DNA from: an uncultured Bacillota bacterium | GTDB lineage: Bacteria > Bacillota > Clostridia > Lachnospirales > Lachnospiraceae | Assembly: GCA_949291945.1 (NCBI GenBank) | Contig: CASEXH010000009.1 | Span: 1 to 64,000 of the forward strand | Length of the DNA stretch: 64,000 nt | Direction of reading: 5' to 3' | Shown here: piece by piece, positions 7,537 to 16,116 of the stretch | How positions within the stretch are numbered: the first letter of the stretch is position 1 | Layout of the letters: each line of letters begins with the position of its first letter | Program-made: the position numbers and the translations under genes | Notes under the pieces: model-generated | What the model saw: the letters and a program-made list of their open reading frames with translations, nothing else | Database searches by the model: none | Told to the model about the DNA's origin: nothing

Positions 7537-9663
7537 TTACATCATTGGATCCATACCCAGTGCAGGATGGTTCTTCTCTGTCAGGAATGCAACCAGTGTT
7601 TCAGGATCGGTAGCGATAGTCTCATCTCCTACCATATCTGTAAAGTTGTCAATTCCATACATTTCTTTTGCAGTCTTGTTCAGTCTTTCTGCAACTGTAT
7701 CTTTCAGCTCTTTCGGCATCCACACGATACGCTCAATACCGCCCTCTGCCTTCATGAACTTCTTAGAAGAAATGAAGTGTTTTCCGTGTCCCATGAATCC
7801 AGGTGTCTGAACACCGCCGCCTGTCATGGAAGCCAGTTCTGGGAAGGTCATTCCAAGAGGTGTCATTCCGGCATACTCACGGTTTGTAATAACAACACCG
7901 TTGGAGAATGGCTCGATGCCGCAGATACACTCGAAGCATCCGCAGGAAGTCATTGGCTTCTCCATAATGGAATACAGAGATACATCCTGAAGAGCGCCCT
8001 GAGACAGTTTCTGAACAGCTTCATTTACGTCTTCGTATTCACCGATGCGCTCATCGATAGGTCTTTCTTTTGTGATCACCTGGCAAGGTCCGTTTGGATC
8101 CAGCTGGTTTGTAGCTTTCGCATCCAGCCATGAAACAGCACCGCAAAGTCCCAGACGTTCCGGAGTTACCACACATACGTGAGATGGTGAGAATGCCTGA
8201 CACAGGATACAGCTATAATATACGTCTACAGACTCATCTGTCAGGGTATCCAGACGCTCATCACGCTTGTCAAAGGTTGGAATAGCAACTTCATGACGAA
8301 TTCTTGTACATTCTGCAGGATCTGTGTAAATAGTTACTTCACATTTATCAACAACGGCATCAAATTCATTCTTAACAGAAACATACAGAACCTCTCCGAT
8401 ATGTTTCAGACGGAAGCCTGCATTGAAAGCTTCTTTTCCAATACGAATACGGAGCATATCACGCTGTCCTGTATGGTAAACGCCTTCGATACAGTTAATG
8501 TAGTTGTGGAACTTACGCTCGATAACTGGCTCAAAGTCAGACTGCATGTTCTTTCCGGCGACCTTAACAACATATGCAATGCTGTTCTTGCTTCCCAGTT
8601 CCATGCCGTCTACATCCGGACCAACGATGGTGATCTTGTGGTCTTCGATTTCAGAAGCATCTACAGCCTGTACCAGCTCAGCACAGTCTACACGAGAACC
8701 ATCAAACTCAACCTGCATATCGCCACGGCGGATGATTTCACCTTCAAATGCTGAAGCGAAAGCAACCGGAATATCGATATTTGTGATTTTGATCTTAATG
8801 TCACGGGCTTCCAGAGATGTGGCATTGAATTTGCTTACATCCGGCTGGCAGATCAGGCTCTTAGGAACTTCTGCAACACCTTCCTGGTTTGTAATTACAG
8901 GGAATCCTAATGCGATAGCACCAGCGCCGCATGCTACGATCACATCATTTAAAGGAGCAAAAGCATTTACGAATGCAGGAACACGTTCCATTGTATACTT
9001 CATCAGATTTCCTGCATCTCCCGGTGTGATGTTACCGAAGATCAGGGCTGCTCTAAGAGCAACAGATACAACATGGATAACAGCTGTAACATCTTTTCCT
9101 AAAGGAATAACACGGAGATTAGCACCCGTTTTCATGCCGGCTTCTGCTAACTGGTCAATGATATCGCCAACCAGAGTTACCAGAATACCCTGTGCCTGAT
9201 AGCTCTTTACCAGAGCTACAGCTTCTTCTGTAGTAGGAGCCTTACCTAAGATAACAGCTACGCCTGGGATATCTCCTGTTACAAGAGGTACACCCAGCTC
9301 ACGGATTACAGCATCTGCCAGATGTCCATAACATGGCTCTTCATATGGAGTAGCTCCGTCAATATATTTTAATACTTCGATAAACTCAGCGCAAAGAGCA
9401 GTTGCAACACCGGACATGAAAATGTCATGAGTTCTGTTTTCTCTTGTCATAAGAGTTTTTACTACGCCCAGAGCGTTCTTTAACTCTCCTAAAGTACCAA
9501 CCTTTACACCTGTTACAGCATAATAGCATGGCAGGCTGTATGCTGTGTTGGGGAAGCTGACGGCTTTGTCAGCACCGTGCTGCTCAATGGCAGCGTTAAT
9601 TGCATTTTCTGTCAATCCATAGACAGCGTCGTTTCCGCTGAATACTGTTTCAAATAAAGTCAA
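7537..9663 (-). CDS. acsB: Acetyl-CoA synthase subunit (CODH/ACS beta)
   Basis: 708 residues. Assembles acetyl-CoA from CO, the CFeSP methyl group and CoA at the Ni-Ni-[4Fe-4S] A-cluster. The six A-cluster cysteines are Cys485, Cys488, Cys497, Cys507, Cys574 and Cys576. Each falls exactly 21 residues before its counterpart in the Moorella thermoacetica enzyme as I recall its numbering (506, 509, 518, 528, 595, 597), so the active site looks intact. The start is TTG at 9663, with AGGAGG eight bases upstream and no better ATG. It is followed 33 bases later, in transcript order after cooS and acsF, by a hairpin and the acsD leader. Confidence 0.97.
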   Translation of the reverse strand: MTLFETVFSGNDAVYGLTENAINAAIEQHGADKAVSFPNTAYSLPCYYAVTGVKVGTLGELKNALGVVKTLMTRENRTHDIFMSGVATALCAEFIEVLKYIDGATPYEEPCYGHLADAVIRELGVPLVTGDIPGVAVILGKAPTTEEAVALVKSYQAQGILVTLVGDIIDQLAEAGMKTGANLRVIPLGKDVTAVIHVVSVALRAALIFGNITPGDAGNLMKYTMERVPAFVNAFAPLNDVIVACGAGAIALGFPVITNQEGVAEVPKSLICQPDVSKFNATSLEARDIKIKITNIDIPVAFASAFEGEIIRRGDMQVEFDGSRVDCAELVQAVDASEIEDHKITIVGPDVDGMELGSKNSIAYVVKVAGKNMQSDFEPVIERKFHNYINCIEGVYHTGQRDMLRIRIGKEAFNAGFRLKHIGEVLYVSVKNEFDAVVDKCEVTIYTDPAECTRIRHEVAIPTFDKRDERLDTLTDESVDVYYSCILCQAFSPSHVCVVTPERLGLCGAVSWLDAKATNQLDPNGPCQVITKERPIDERIGEYEDVNEAVQKLSQGALQDVSLYSIMEKPMTSCGCFECICGIEPFSNGVVITNREYAGMTPLGMTFPELASMTGGGVQTPGFMGHGKHFISSKKFMKAEGGIERIVWMPKELKDTVAERLNKTAKEMYGIDNFTDMVGDETIATDPETLVAFLTEKNHPALGMDPMM

Positions 9664-9683
9664 TGTTTTTTCCTCCTAACATC

Positions 9684-10451
9684 TCATAATCCCTGATCGA
9701 TTATGTTTTTAATTTGTGTGATTTCTTCTTTTACTGTATTGCTGAAATCGTAAGGGGATTTCCCCTGACGATCTGCATCCATAACTTCTGTATTATAGTG
9801 AATAAAGCCCAGGAGATCCTCTGCCGGTATACGGCTTCTGACAAATTCCTCATCTTCTGCGTTTCTCACCTTGTTGGCAACCACCCGTACCTGTTTAACA
9901 CCCAGGTCATCGGCAAGACGTTTTACATTTTTATAGGTCTGAACGCTTCTGGCACCCGGTTCAATCACTACGATAAACTGATCCATGGATTCTGTAGTTC
10001 CCCGGCCCAGATGTTCCAGACCGGCCTCCATATCCATGATCACCACGTCATCTCTGTGGAGAACCAGGTTGTTGATGATTCTTCTGAGCATGACATGCTC
10101 GGGACATACACAGCCCCCTCCACCAGTTTCCACCGTACCCAGAACAAGAAGCTTTACACCGTTTACTTCCTTAGAATAAGTATCCGGTATATCGCTGACC
10201 TTGGGATTCAGCTTATAAAACTGATTATCCTCTCCGGCGCCTGTTCTCTCTTCAATGAGTTTTCTCATTTTTGTAATGGGAACAATAGAGTCCAGCGTTT
10301 CTTCGTCAAAGCCCAGAGCCAATCCAAGATTGGCATCCGGGTCTACGTCTGCTGCAAGAACATGTTTTCCTTCGTCAGCATAAAGCCGGGCAAGAGTTGC
10401 GGCGAAGGTGGTCTTTCCCACACCGCCTTTTCCTGTAACCGCTATTTTCAT
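9684..10451 (-). CDS. acsF: CooC/AcsF-type nickel-insertion ATPase
   Basis: 255 residues. A deviant-Walker P-loop ATPase of the MinD/CooC family, thought to load nickel into CODH or acetyl-CoA synthase. The P-loop GKGGVGKTT lies at residues 7-15, with a CXC metal site in GGGGCVCPEH (Cys114 and Cys116) and a DMEAGLEHLGRG switch region. An in-frame GTG (10460) overlaps the ribosome site AAAGGTGA, so ATG 10451 is preferred. Placement between cooS and acsB suggests service to ACS. A second paralogue (12407-13177) lies on the other side of cooS; which one serves which enzyme cannot be decided from sequence. Confidence 0.9.
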   Translation of the reverse strand: MKIAVTGKGGVGKTTFAATLARLYADEGKHVLAADVDPDANLGLALGFDEETLDSIVPITKMRKLIEERTGAGEDNQFYKLNPKVSDIPDTYSKEVNGVKLLVLGTVETGGGGCVCPEHVMLRRIINNLVLHRDDVVIMDMEAGLEHLGRGTTESMDQFIVVIEPGARSVQTYKNVKRLADDLGVKQVRVVANKVRNAEDEEFVRSRIPAEDLLGFIHYNTEVMDADRQGKSPYDFSNTVKEEITQIKNIIDQGL

Positions 10452-10485
10452 GTCATTCACCTTTCCTAGTTATGTTTCAGAATTA

Positions 10486-12378
10486 TCAGATGCCCAGGGC
10501 AGCTCTCTTTTCTTCGATCCTTGCCATCATGGCATCGCCTAATTTATCAATGTCTTTCTCTACAGTAAATGCTGCTTCACACCACTGTCTGGTGCCGTTT
10601 GTCAGGATTTCAACCATTTCGCTGGAACCTGAAGCGTATGGATCAACACCCAGGAATGTATCAATACCGGAACCGATAACATAGTTTCCGATAGATACCG
10701 CTTTTTCAGACATCCATTCCGGAGCACAGCCTACAACCGGCAGCTGTGAAATATGAAGGCCTGCATCTTTTGCAAGGGTTGCAGCCAGAACCAACATACG
10801 GGAAATATCTACACAGGATCCCATATGAAGAACCGGAGGAATATCAGCCAGCTCGCAGACTCTCTTCAGACCATCGCCGCATACATCTTTTGCTGCCTTG
10901 TCCATAAGGCCGGCTTTAGCAGCAGCCTGTGCGGAACAGCCGGAAGCGATAACGATGATATCATTTGCCAGCATCTTCTTCATCAGTTCGATATGAGCCA
11001 GGTCAGGACGAACCTTTGGATTGTTACATCCAACCATAGCTACTGCACCTCTTAATACACCGGAGGTAATACACTGCAGTAATGGTTTTGTAGTTCCCAG
11101 TTCATCTACTTGTGTATTGGCAACGCCGTCCAGTGCTTTGACGATAGCCTCTGTTGAATATCCAACAGTTGCTTTCTGTTTCATCTGTGGGATGTATACC
11201 AGTTCAGGTTTTCTGTTCTTGAAGTTCTCAATAGCCAGCTTCACGATCTGAGTTGCTTTTTCCAGTGCGGAATGAGCATCAAAGCGGATAAACTCAGAAT
11301 CCGGCATCTGTGCGATCGGAGATGTTGTGATGAACTTGGTATGGAAACATTTGCTTAAAGGTCCTAATGCTGGGAAGATACACTGTACATCAACTACAAT
11401 GGCTTCGCAGGCACCTGTAAGTACTACATTTTCCTGCTGCAGGAAGTTACCTGCCATTGGAATTCCACGGCGCATTGCAACTTCGTTGGAAGTACAGCAT
11501 ACACCAGAAATAGTAATTCCTTTTGCTCCCATTTCTTTTGCATAAGCAACCATTTCAGGGCTGTCTGCCACTTCGCAGATCATCTCGGAAAGGCTGGGAT
11601 CATGCCCGTGAACAACGATGTTTACATTTTCCTCAACCATAACACCAAGGTTTGCCTCTGTTTCAACTGGCTTTGGTGTACCGAAAAGCACGTCAGAAAA
11701 TTCTGTTCCCATCATGGAACCGCCCCATCCGTCAGAAAGTCCTGCACGGATCGCCTGTTTTACCAGAGCTTCCGGTTTGGATGAACAGCCCATATGAGAC
11801 ATATGTAAAGAACATGATACCTCTCGGTCAATGGCCCGAGGTGCCAGTTCATTTTCCTCCCACAGTTTCTGCTGGGACTCCGGAGCTCTCTTTAAGAATC
11901 TCTGAGTTCCGAAAGGCTTTCCGTATTCCATAAGGCCTTCATAAGCTACCTCATGAGCCAGATCGTAAATGTCTTTGCCTTCTGTCTCAATTCCCCACTC
12001 TTTTGCAATGCGAATCAGCTTCTCCGGATCTTTTACTTTGTAGCATCCGTCTGCCGCTGAAGCGTAAAGAGTGTGGCAGATCTCACGTCCGTGATCGGAA
12101 TGGGTAGCAGCTCCGCCTGCTGTAAACTTCAGATAATTACGTCCTACGATGCCGTGAACATCACATCCGCAGATTCCTCTTGGGGCTTTCTTTGTGATAC
12201 GGCATGGTCCCATTGTACAGATACGGCAGCAAACACCTTCTTCACCAAATTTACAATGGGGGGTCTGGTTCTTTACACGAGCCTGCCAGGAATCAGCACC
12301 TACTTTGGCACCTGTCTCTAACAGTCTCGCAGTAGCAGCTTCAAATTCTTCTACTGTAGTTAATCTGAATTCACTCAT
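10486..12378 (-). CDS. cooS: Anaerobic carbon monoxide dehydrogenase, catalytic subunit
   Basis: 630 residues, Ni-Fe-S CODH that reduces CO2 to CO for acetyl-CoA synthase; also called AcsA. N-terminal B/D-cluster cysteines are Cys42, Cys50, Cys51, Cys54, Cys59 and Cys70. C-cluster motifs later in the chain are present as GACEAIVVDVQC, MVGCNNPK, ASGCSAQAAAK and HMGSCVDISRM. Start ATG 12378 has AAAGGAGG eight bases upstream. It is flanked by two CooC-like ATPases and cooT lies upstream, so nickel maturation is built into the operon. Length matches monofunctional CooS; the adjacent acsB indicates a bifunctional CODH/ACS complex. Confidence 0.96.
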   Translation of the reverse strand: MSEFRLTTVEEFEAATARLLETGAKVGADSWQARVKNQTPHCKFGEEGVCCRICTMGPCRITKKAPRGICGCDVHGIVGRNYLKFTAGGAATHSDHGREICHTLYASAADGCYKVKDPEKLIRIAKEWGIETEGKDIYDLAHEVAYEGLMEYGKPFGTQRFLKRAPESQQKLWEENELAPRAIDREVSCSLHMSHMGCSSKPEALVKQAIRAGLSDGWGGSMMGTEFSDVLFGTPKPVETEANLGVMVEENVNIVVHGHDPSLSEMICEVADSPEMVAYAKEMGAKGITISGVCCTSNEVAMRRGIPMAGNFLQQENVVLTGACEAIVVDVQCIFPALGPLSKCFHTKFITTSPIAQMPDSEFIRFDAHSALEKATQIVKLAIENFKNRKPELVYIPQMKQKATVGYSTEAIVKALDGVANTQVDELGTTKPLLQCITSGVLRGAVAMVGCNNPKVRPDLAHIELMKKMLANDIIVIASGCSAQAAAKAGLMDKAAKDVCGDGLKRVCELADIPPVLHMGSCVDISRMLVLAATLAKDAGLHISQLPVVGCAPEWMSEKAVSIGNYVIGSGIDTFLGVDPYASGSSEMVEILTNGTRQWCEAAFTVEKDIDKLGDAMMARIEEKRAALGI

Positions 12379-12406
12379 GTTATCCTCCTTTATGTCGCCT
12401 CTTCTC

Positions 12407-13177
12407 TTAAAATTCTAATTTGTCCACAATTTCCCGAACGGCTTTTTTCACAGGCGAGTCCTCGGGAAGGTCAACGGTTGGCGTGCCGTCACAGTCATAA
12501 TCATAGACTGTATCATTTTGTGGTACTACTCCCAGAAGATGGAGGCCCTGTTTTTCAATCTCATCTCTGGTACCTTCATTGAGCTCTCCATTAGGAGCCC
12601 GGTTTACAATCAGGCCTACCTGTTTAGGATGCATATCGCATTCCTTGATCAGCTGGGCAATCCTGCCTGCTGCCTGTACTCCTCTCCTGGAACAGTCACT
12701 GACAAGAATGGCTGTTTCCATATTCGGAAGCACTCCTCTGCTGATATGCTCCATACCGGCCTCATTATCCACAATAATGTAGGGGTAATTCTTCTCCAAT
12801 CTCTGGAGCTGTGCCTGAAGGAGTCCATTGACAAAGCAGTAACATCCTTTGCCCTGGGTACGCCCCATAACCAGCAGATCGAAATCATCAGATTCCACAA
12901 GAGCATCATCAAACTTAAACTCCATATAATCTGCCTTTGACACTCCTGAGGGAATAGGGTTCTTTGCAGCCATCTCTGCGCCTGCAACTTCCTCTCGGAT
13001 ATCTCCCAGTGTGGTTTCTACTTTCACACCCAGGACTTCGTTCAGATTGGAATTTGCATCCGCATCCACAGCAAGAATCGGGCCCTTCCCTTTTTCTCCC
13101 AGATACTGTATGATCAGTCCCGTTAATGTTGTCTTACCTACGCCGCCTTTACCTGCGACTGCAATTACATGTGCCAT
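12407..13177 (-). CDS. cooC: CooC-type nickel-insertion ATPase
   Basis: 256 residues. P-loop GKGGVGKTT at 9-17, DADANSNL near residue 38 and a CXC site Cys112/Cys114 in GKGCYCFVN. These features define CooC, an ATP-dependent dimer that binds nickel through the CXC motif and loads the C-cluster of CODH. It is immediately upstream of cooS, 28 bases before its start, with AGGAGG before ATG 13177. It differs clearly from the paralogue at 9684-10451, including an insertion around residues 65-90, so they are not a recent duplication. Confidence 0.92.
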   Translation of the reverse strand: MAHVIAVAGKGGVGKTTLTGLIIQYLGEKGKGPILAVDADANSNLNEVLGVKVETTLGDIREEVAGAEMAAKNPIPSGVSKADYMEFKFDDALVESDDFDLLVMGRTQGKGCYCFVNGLLQAQLQRLEKNYPYIIVDNEAGMEHISRGVLPNMETAILVSDCSRRGVQAAGRIAQLIKECDMHPKQVGLIVNRAPNGELNEGTRDEIEKQGLHLLGVVPQNDTVYDYDCDGTPTVDLPEDSPVKKAVREIVDKLEF

Positions 13178-13204
13178 ATGTCAGGCGCCTCCTGAATTTA
13201 AATT

Positions 13205-14137
13205 TTAAACAAGTGTCCGGAGTCCGGATCTTTCAATAATCTCCGATACGTCTTTCCACTTATTTAACGCATACAAATGGATACCATTTACACCAAGTGC
13301 CCGGTATTCATCAATCTGTCTGACGGTATACTCGATACCCTCTTCTTTAAACTCTTTTACCTTTTTATCGTAGAACATATCCAATGGTTTGCCGTCAGAA
13401 TCCTTTGGATTAAAAGGATTTGGAAACAGCCAGTGTCTGGAAATCATTCTGGACAGTTCTCGGTCCATGACACATCCGTTACGGGACAGCGCCATATTGA
13501 TTGTGGCAGCCTGATCCAGGATCGGCATGATCCCAACATCCACCGGCATGGTCACACCCGCTTTGCGGATAGCGTCCAGCCATCGTTTAAACTGTTCCAT
13601 GTCCCAGCAGAGCTGAGTCATAATATAGTCAGCTCCGTTATCCTGCTTTTGCCTCAAAACGGAAATATCCGCTTCCAGGCTTCGGCAAGCGATATGCCCT
13701 TCCGGAGAACCTGCTACTGCAATCTCAAACTTATCCCCATATTGATCTTTTACAAATTTTACAAGATCTGTGGCATAATCGAAATCTCCGCAGGTCGTAG
13801 TCTCACCCAAAGGAAGATCTCCTCTAAGGGCAAGCATATGATCTACGCCTTCTGCCAGATATTGATCCAGCTGCTCTTTGATACCCTCCTTTGTGTTACG
13901 GATAACCGTGAAGTGAGTCACAGGAATAGGGCCAGCTTTTTTTATCATCTGGCAGACTTCCCTGTTCGCTCCTACGTTCCCCCCTCCAGCCCCATAGGTA
14001 CAGGAAATGTATTCCGGCTTATATCTGCACAAATGTTCAATCGTGCCCGGAAGGTTTTCCATACCTTTCTCGGTTTTCGGCGGAAACAGCTCAAAGGAAA
14101 GGAGCATTTTCTCCTTCATAGCCTCTGCTAGTTTCAT
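13205..14137 (-). CDS. metF: Methylenetetrahydrofolate reductase, MetF type
   Basis: 310 residues. FAD/FMN-type TIM-barrel that reduces methylene-THF to methyl-THF, the last step of the methyl branch. Family features are the N-terminal SFELFPPKTEKG (14-25), SCTYGAGGG near residue 45, a central LALRGDLPLGE and YIMTQLCWD near residue 180. GGAGG lies before ATG 14137. In several acetogens metF is next to metV, a small partner protein; no metV is present in this window. The electron donor is therefore not indicated by context. Confidence 0.93.
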   Translation of the reverse strand: MKLAEAMKEKMLLSFELFPPKTEKGMENLPGTIEHLCRYKPEYISCTYGAGGGNVGANREVCQMIKKAGPIPVTHFTVIRNTKEGIKEQLDQYLAEGVDHMLALRGDLPLGETTTCGDFDYATDLVKFVKDQYGDKFEIAVAGSPEGHIACRSLEADISVLRQKQDNGADYIMTQLCWDMEQFKRWLDAIRKAGVTMPVDVGIMPILDQAATINMALSRNGCVMDRELSRMISRHWLFPNPFNPKDSDGKPLDMFYDKKVKEFKEEGIEYTVRQIDEYRALGVNGIHLYALNKWKDVSEIIERSGLRTLV

Positions 14138-14197
14138 TGGTCTTTACCTCCGCATATTGTGTTTTATTTTAAGGGGTTTCCCCATTAAAACCTTAGT

Positions 14198-14380
14198 TTA
14201 TTCGCAGTCCAGCTTCACAATGCTGTTTGCCAGGTCTACCATCAGGATTCTTCCTGTGATAGTTTTGGTCTCTCCCATAATGTCTCTGAGAATCACCTTG
14301 TCCCCATCTACATCAATACGGCTGACCATCTTCAGGATCACGGTATTGTCACTTTCTTTCTGAACCGTTGCAAGACACAT
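14198..14380 (-). CDS. cooT: CooT-family nickel chaperone
   Basis: 60 residues, starting MCLATVQK. CooT proteins are small dimeric nickel-binding factors for CODH whose nickel site uses Cys2, present here. The remainder is a small beta-rich fold with a DIMGETKTITGRILMVDL stretch. It begins 3 bases after the preceding His/Cys-rich gene with AAAGGAGG upstream, and lies before metF-cooC-cooS in the same transcript, consistent with nickel delivery to CODH. Confidence 0.88.
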   Translation of the reverse strand: MCLATVQKESDNTVILKMVSRIDVDGDKVILRDIMGETKTITGRILMVDLANSIVKLDCE

Positions 14381-14383
14381 GAT

Positions 14384-14698
14384 TTACGCCTCCTTTAAAT
14401 GTTCTTTTACCAGTGTCAGAGCCAGACCAAGGCGCATATTCCCTTTCTGGAAATCTGCCACGCCTTCCTTAATCGTCCTGGCCGCATCTTCCATGCCCAG
14501 CTTTTTCAGATTTTCTGCCATCTGATCTAGTTCCTGTGCATGATGTTCATTGTGAGAAAGCATATAGTTTAAAAGAGCCACAACTTCCTGGGAACAGTTT
14601 TCCTGGCAGTTATCGCTGCAGCTTCCGCAATGTTCATGCTGATGAGCTTCTCCTCCATGAGGGATCACATTACCATTTTCGTCTTTGATTAAATGCAT
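14384..14698 (-). CDS. His/Cys-rich small protein, putative metal-binding CODH accessory
   Basis: 104 residues, family not recognised. The N-terminus holds a dense metal-ligand set: His14, His19, His21, His23, Cys24, Cys27, Cys31 and Cys35. The rest is predicted helical with another His cluster (SHNEHH). ATG 14698 follows AAAGGATGG at good spacing and leaves a leader of about 64 bases from the predicted promoter. A TTG at 14749 would extend it by 17 residues but has no ribosome site and would leave almost no leader. As first gene of the operon, followed by cooT, it is a good candidate for nickel storage or transfer. The role is inferred only. Confidence 0.75.
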   Translation of the reverse strand: MHLIKDENGNVIPHGGEAHQHEHCGSCSDNCQENCSQEVVALLNYMLSHNEHHAQELDQMAENLKKLGMEDAARTIKEGVADFQKGNMRLGLALTLVKEHLKEA

Positions 14699-14768
14699 TT
14701 TTCCATCCTTTCCAGGCCCTATTTTGTATTTGGGCGCACTGAATGACAATTATTTATCAATTAGCTTC

Positions 14769-14797
14769 ATTATACATGGTTTCCTGTCTTTTATCAA
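14769..14797 (-). promoter_or_regulatory. Promoter of the acetogenesis operon
   Basis: TTGATA (14797-14792), 17-bp spacer, TATAAT (14774-14769) on the minus strand. Transcription would start near 14762 and read through the His/Cys protein, cooT, metF, cooC, cooS, acsF and acsB. Confidence 0.8.
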
Positions 14798-14869
14798 GCC
14801 ATTTTATGTATTTTTCTAAGTGCTTTCCGGCATACTTTTCCCCATGTTTTTCCTATTTGTAATTTATGT

Positions 14870-14895
14870 AAAAACCCCATGATTATTAAGGGGTT
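14870..14895 (-). terminator. Intrinsic terminator
   Basis: AACCCC (14895-14890)/GGGGTT (14878-14873) with an 11-base loop, running into five U on the minus strand (14874-14870). It insulates the acetogenesis promoter from upstream transcription. Confidence 0.7.
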
Positions 14896-15030
14896 CCTTT
14901 GTAGATTTTTAATTTATACATGGCGCCTACAGACCTTCCACATGAGTAGGGAACAGACTGGTCACCTCTCCCTTTTAACCTCCTTATTGCTGTCTTCGGC
15001 TTATTCCCCCTCAGTCTAGGCAACTTCAGA
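14870..15030 (-). ncRNA. Candidate small RNA ending in a terminator
   Basis: The 382-bp gap between the acetogenesis operon and the aldo/keto reductase has no ORF but shows paired elements on the minus strand. GCCTA-GAC (15021-15014) pairs with GTC-TG-TAGGC (14934-14925). TGAG (15013-15010) pairs with CTCA (14946-14943), and GGGAA (15008-15004) with TTCCC (14953-14949). They enclose a loop of about 50 bases. Downstream a clean terminator (14895-14870) ends the unit before the operon promoter. The length suggests a 150-160-base RNA. No family was recognised and the promoter is weak. Ends are approximate. Confidence 0.45.
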
Positions 15031-15092
15031 TGCAAAGTGCTATAAGATATTATGAATTTTAATAAATATGTCTAACATTTTTCACATTTTCA

Positions 15093-15101
15093 TGCTATAC
15101 T
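15093..15101 (+). promoter_or_regulatory. Extended -10 promoter of the aldo/keto reductase
   Basis: TGC-TATACT at 15093-15101, 30 bases before the start codon; the -35 region (around 15073) is poor. The gene has AAGGAGG before its ATG. Confidence 0.5.
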
Positions 15102-15131
15102 AACAAGGATTGTAAAAAGGAGGTTTGGTAT

Positions 15132-15968
15132 ATGTCTTTTGGCGAACATGTGATCCATTTAAATGACGGAAGAGAAATGCCATTGTTAGGCCTTGGCGTC
15201 TATAAAGCCACAGATAATGAAGAGCTGAAACAGGCTATATCCAGCGCCGTTTCTTGGGGCTACCGCCTGATTGATACAGCTTCTTTCTACAAAAACGAAG
15301 AAGGAGTCGGTAAAGGAATACAGGCTCTTAATATACCGAGAAAAGATTTATTCGTCACCACGAAGATTTGGAATACCGCTCAGAGGATTGGAGATATAGA
15401 AGATAGTTTTAACAGGAGCCTGGAACGCCTGGCTCTGGATTATGTGGATCTGTACCTGATCCACTGGCCCGTCCCCGGGTGTTTCGGGAATACCTGGAAA
15501 GCCATGGAAAGACTGCAGGATCAGGGCAAGGTAAAATCCATCGGTGTATCCAATTTCAGTATCCAGGATCTGGAACTTCTAAAAACCGTATCTGACGTGA
15601 TCCCAGCCGTAAATCAGGTAGAATTTCATCCCCTCTTCAATCATCCGGAACTGAAATCTTACTGTGAAGAAAACGGCATCGCTCTTCAGGCCTATGCACC
15701 TCTGGCCAGAGGCGCATATCTGAAAAGCCCGTTGATGATCGAAATTGGCAAGAGCCATCAGAAAAGCCCTGCTCAGGTAGGTCTACGCTGGCTCGTTCAG
15801 CAGGGAATTGCTGTGATTCCAAAATCAATTCACGAGGAACGTCTGGCAGAAAACAGCCAGATCTTCGATTTTGTTCTCTCAGATGAAGAAATGGCTGCTA
15901 TTACTGCCATGGATGTTCAGCAGCGGGTAGCAGGAGTCCCTGAAGATATGGTTCCCTATATAGTATAG
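15132..15968 (+). CDS. Aldo/keto reductase
   Basis: 278 residues, NADPH-dependent (alpha/beta)8-barrel reductase of the 2,5-diketogluconate/glyoxal reductase group. The catalytic tetrad is complete: Asp48, Tyr53, Lys78 and His111 (LIDTASFYKNE, VTTKIWN, LIHWPVPG). IPKSIHEERLAEN near the C-terminus matches the cofactor 2'-phosphate loop. It is a single-gene unit between an extended -10 promoter and a strong bidirectional terminator. The physiological substrate cannot be told from sequence. Confidence 0.92.
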   Translation: MSFGEHVIHLNDGREMPLLGLGVYKATDNEELKQAISSAVSWGYRLIDTASFYKNEEGVGKGIQALNIPRKDLFVTTKIWNTAQRIGDIEDSFNRSLERLALDYVDLYLIHWPVPGCFGNTWKAMERLQDQGKVKSIGVSNFSIQDLELLKTVSDVIPAVNQVEFHPLFNHPELKSYCEENGIALQAYAPLARGAYLKSPLMIEIGKSHQKSPAQVGLRWLVQQGIAVIPKSIHEERLAENSQIFDFVLSDEEMAAITAMDVQQRVAGVPEDMVPYIV

Positions 15969-16042
15969 CAAAGAATTTTTTCAGCCGCAGAACAGACTGC
16001 CGGTATGGAATAACGATTTCCCATGTACATACCTGTATTTGC

Positions 16043-16110
16043 AAAAGAGGTCTTTTCTCAAAGAAGACAACCTTTCGGATTTGATTCTTCTCTGAGAAAA
16101 GACCTCTTTT
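16043..16110. terminator. Bidirectional terminator
   Basis: A perfect 18-bp inverted repeat AAAAGAGGTCTTTTCTCA (16043-16060)/(16093-16110), with T-runs on both sides, between the convergent aldo/keto reductase and gpsA genes. Confidence 0.92.
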
Positions 16111-16116
16111 TTGTAT

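Noticed and set aside
14699..14749. TTG 14749 as start of the His/Cys-rich gene
   Set aside because: It has no ribosome site and lies about 13 bases from the predicted transcript start; ATG 14698 has a good site.
14925..15021. 6S or SRP RNA
   Set aside because: No SRP apical loop, and the paired region is shorter than a normal 6S RNA; left as an unassigned candidate.
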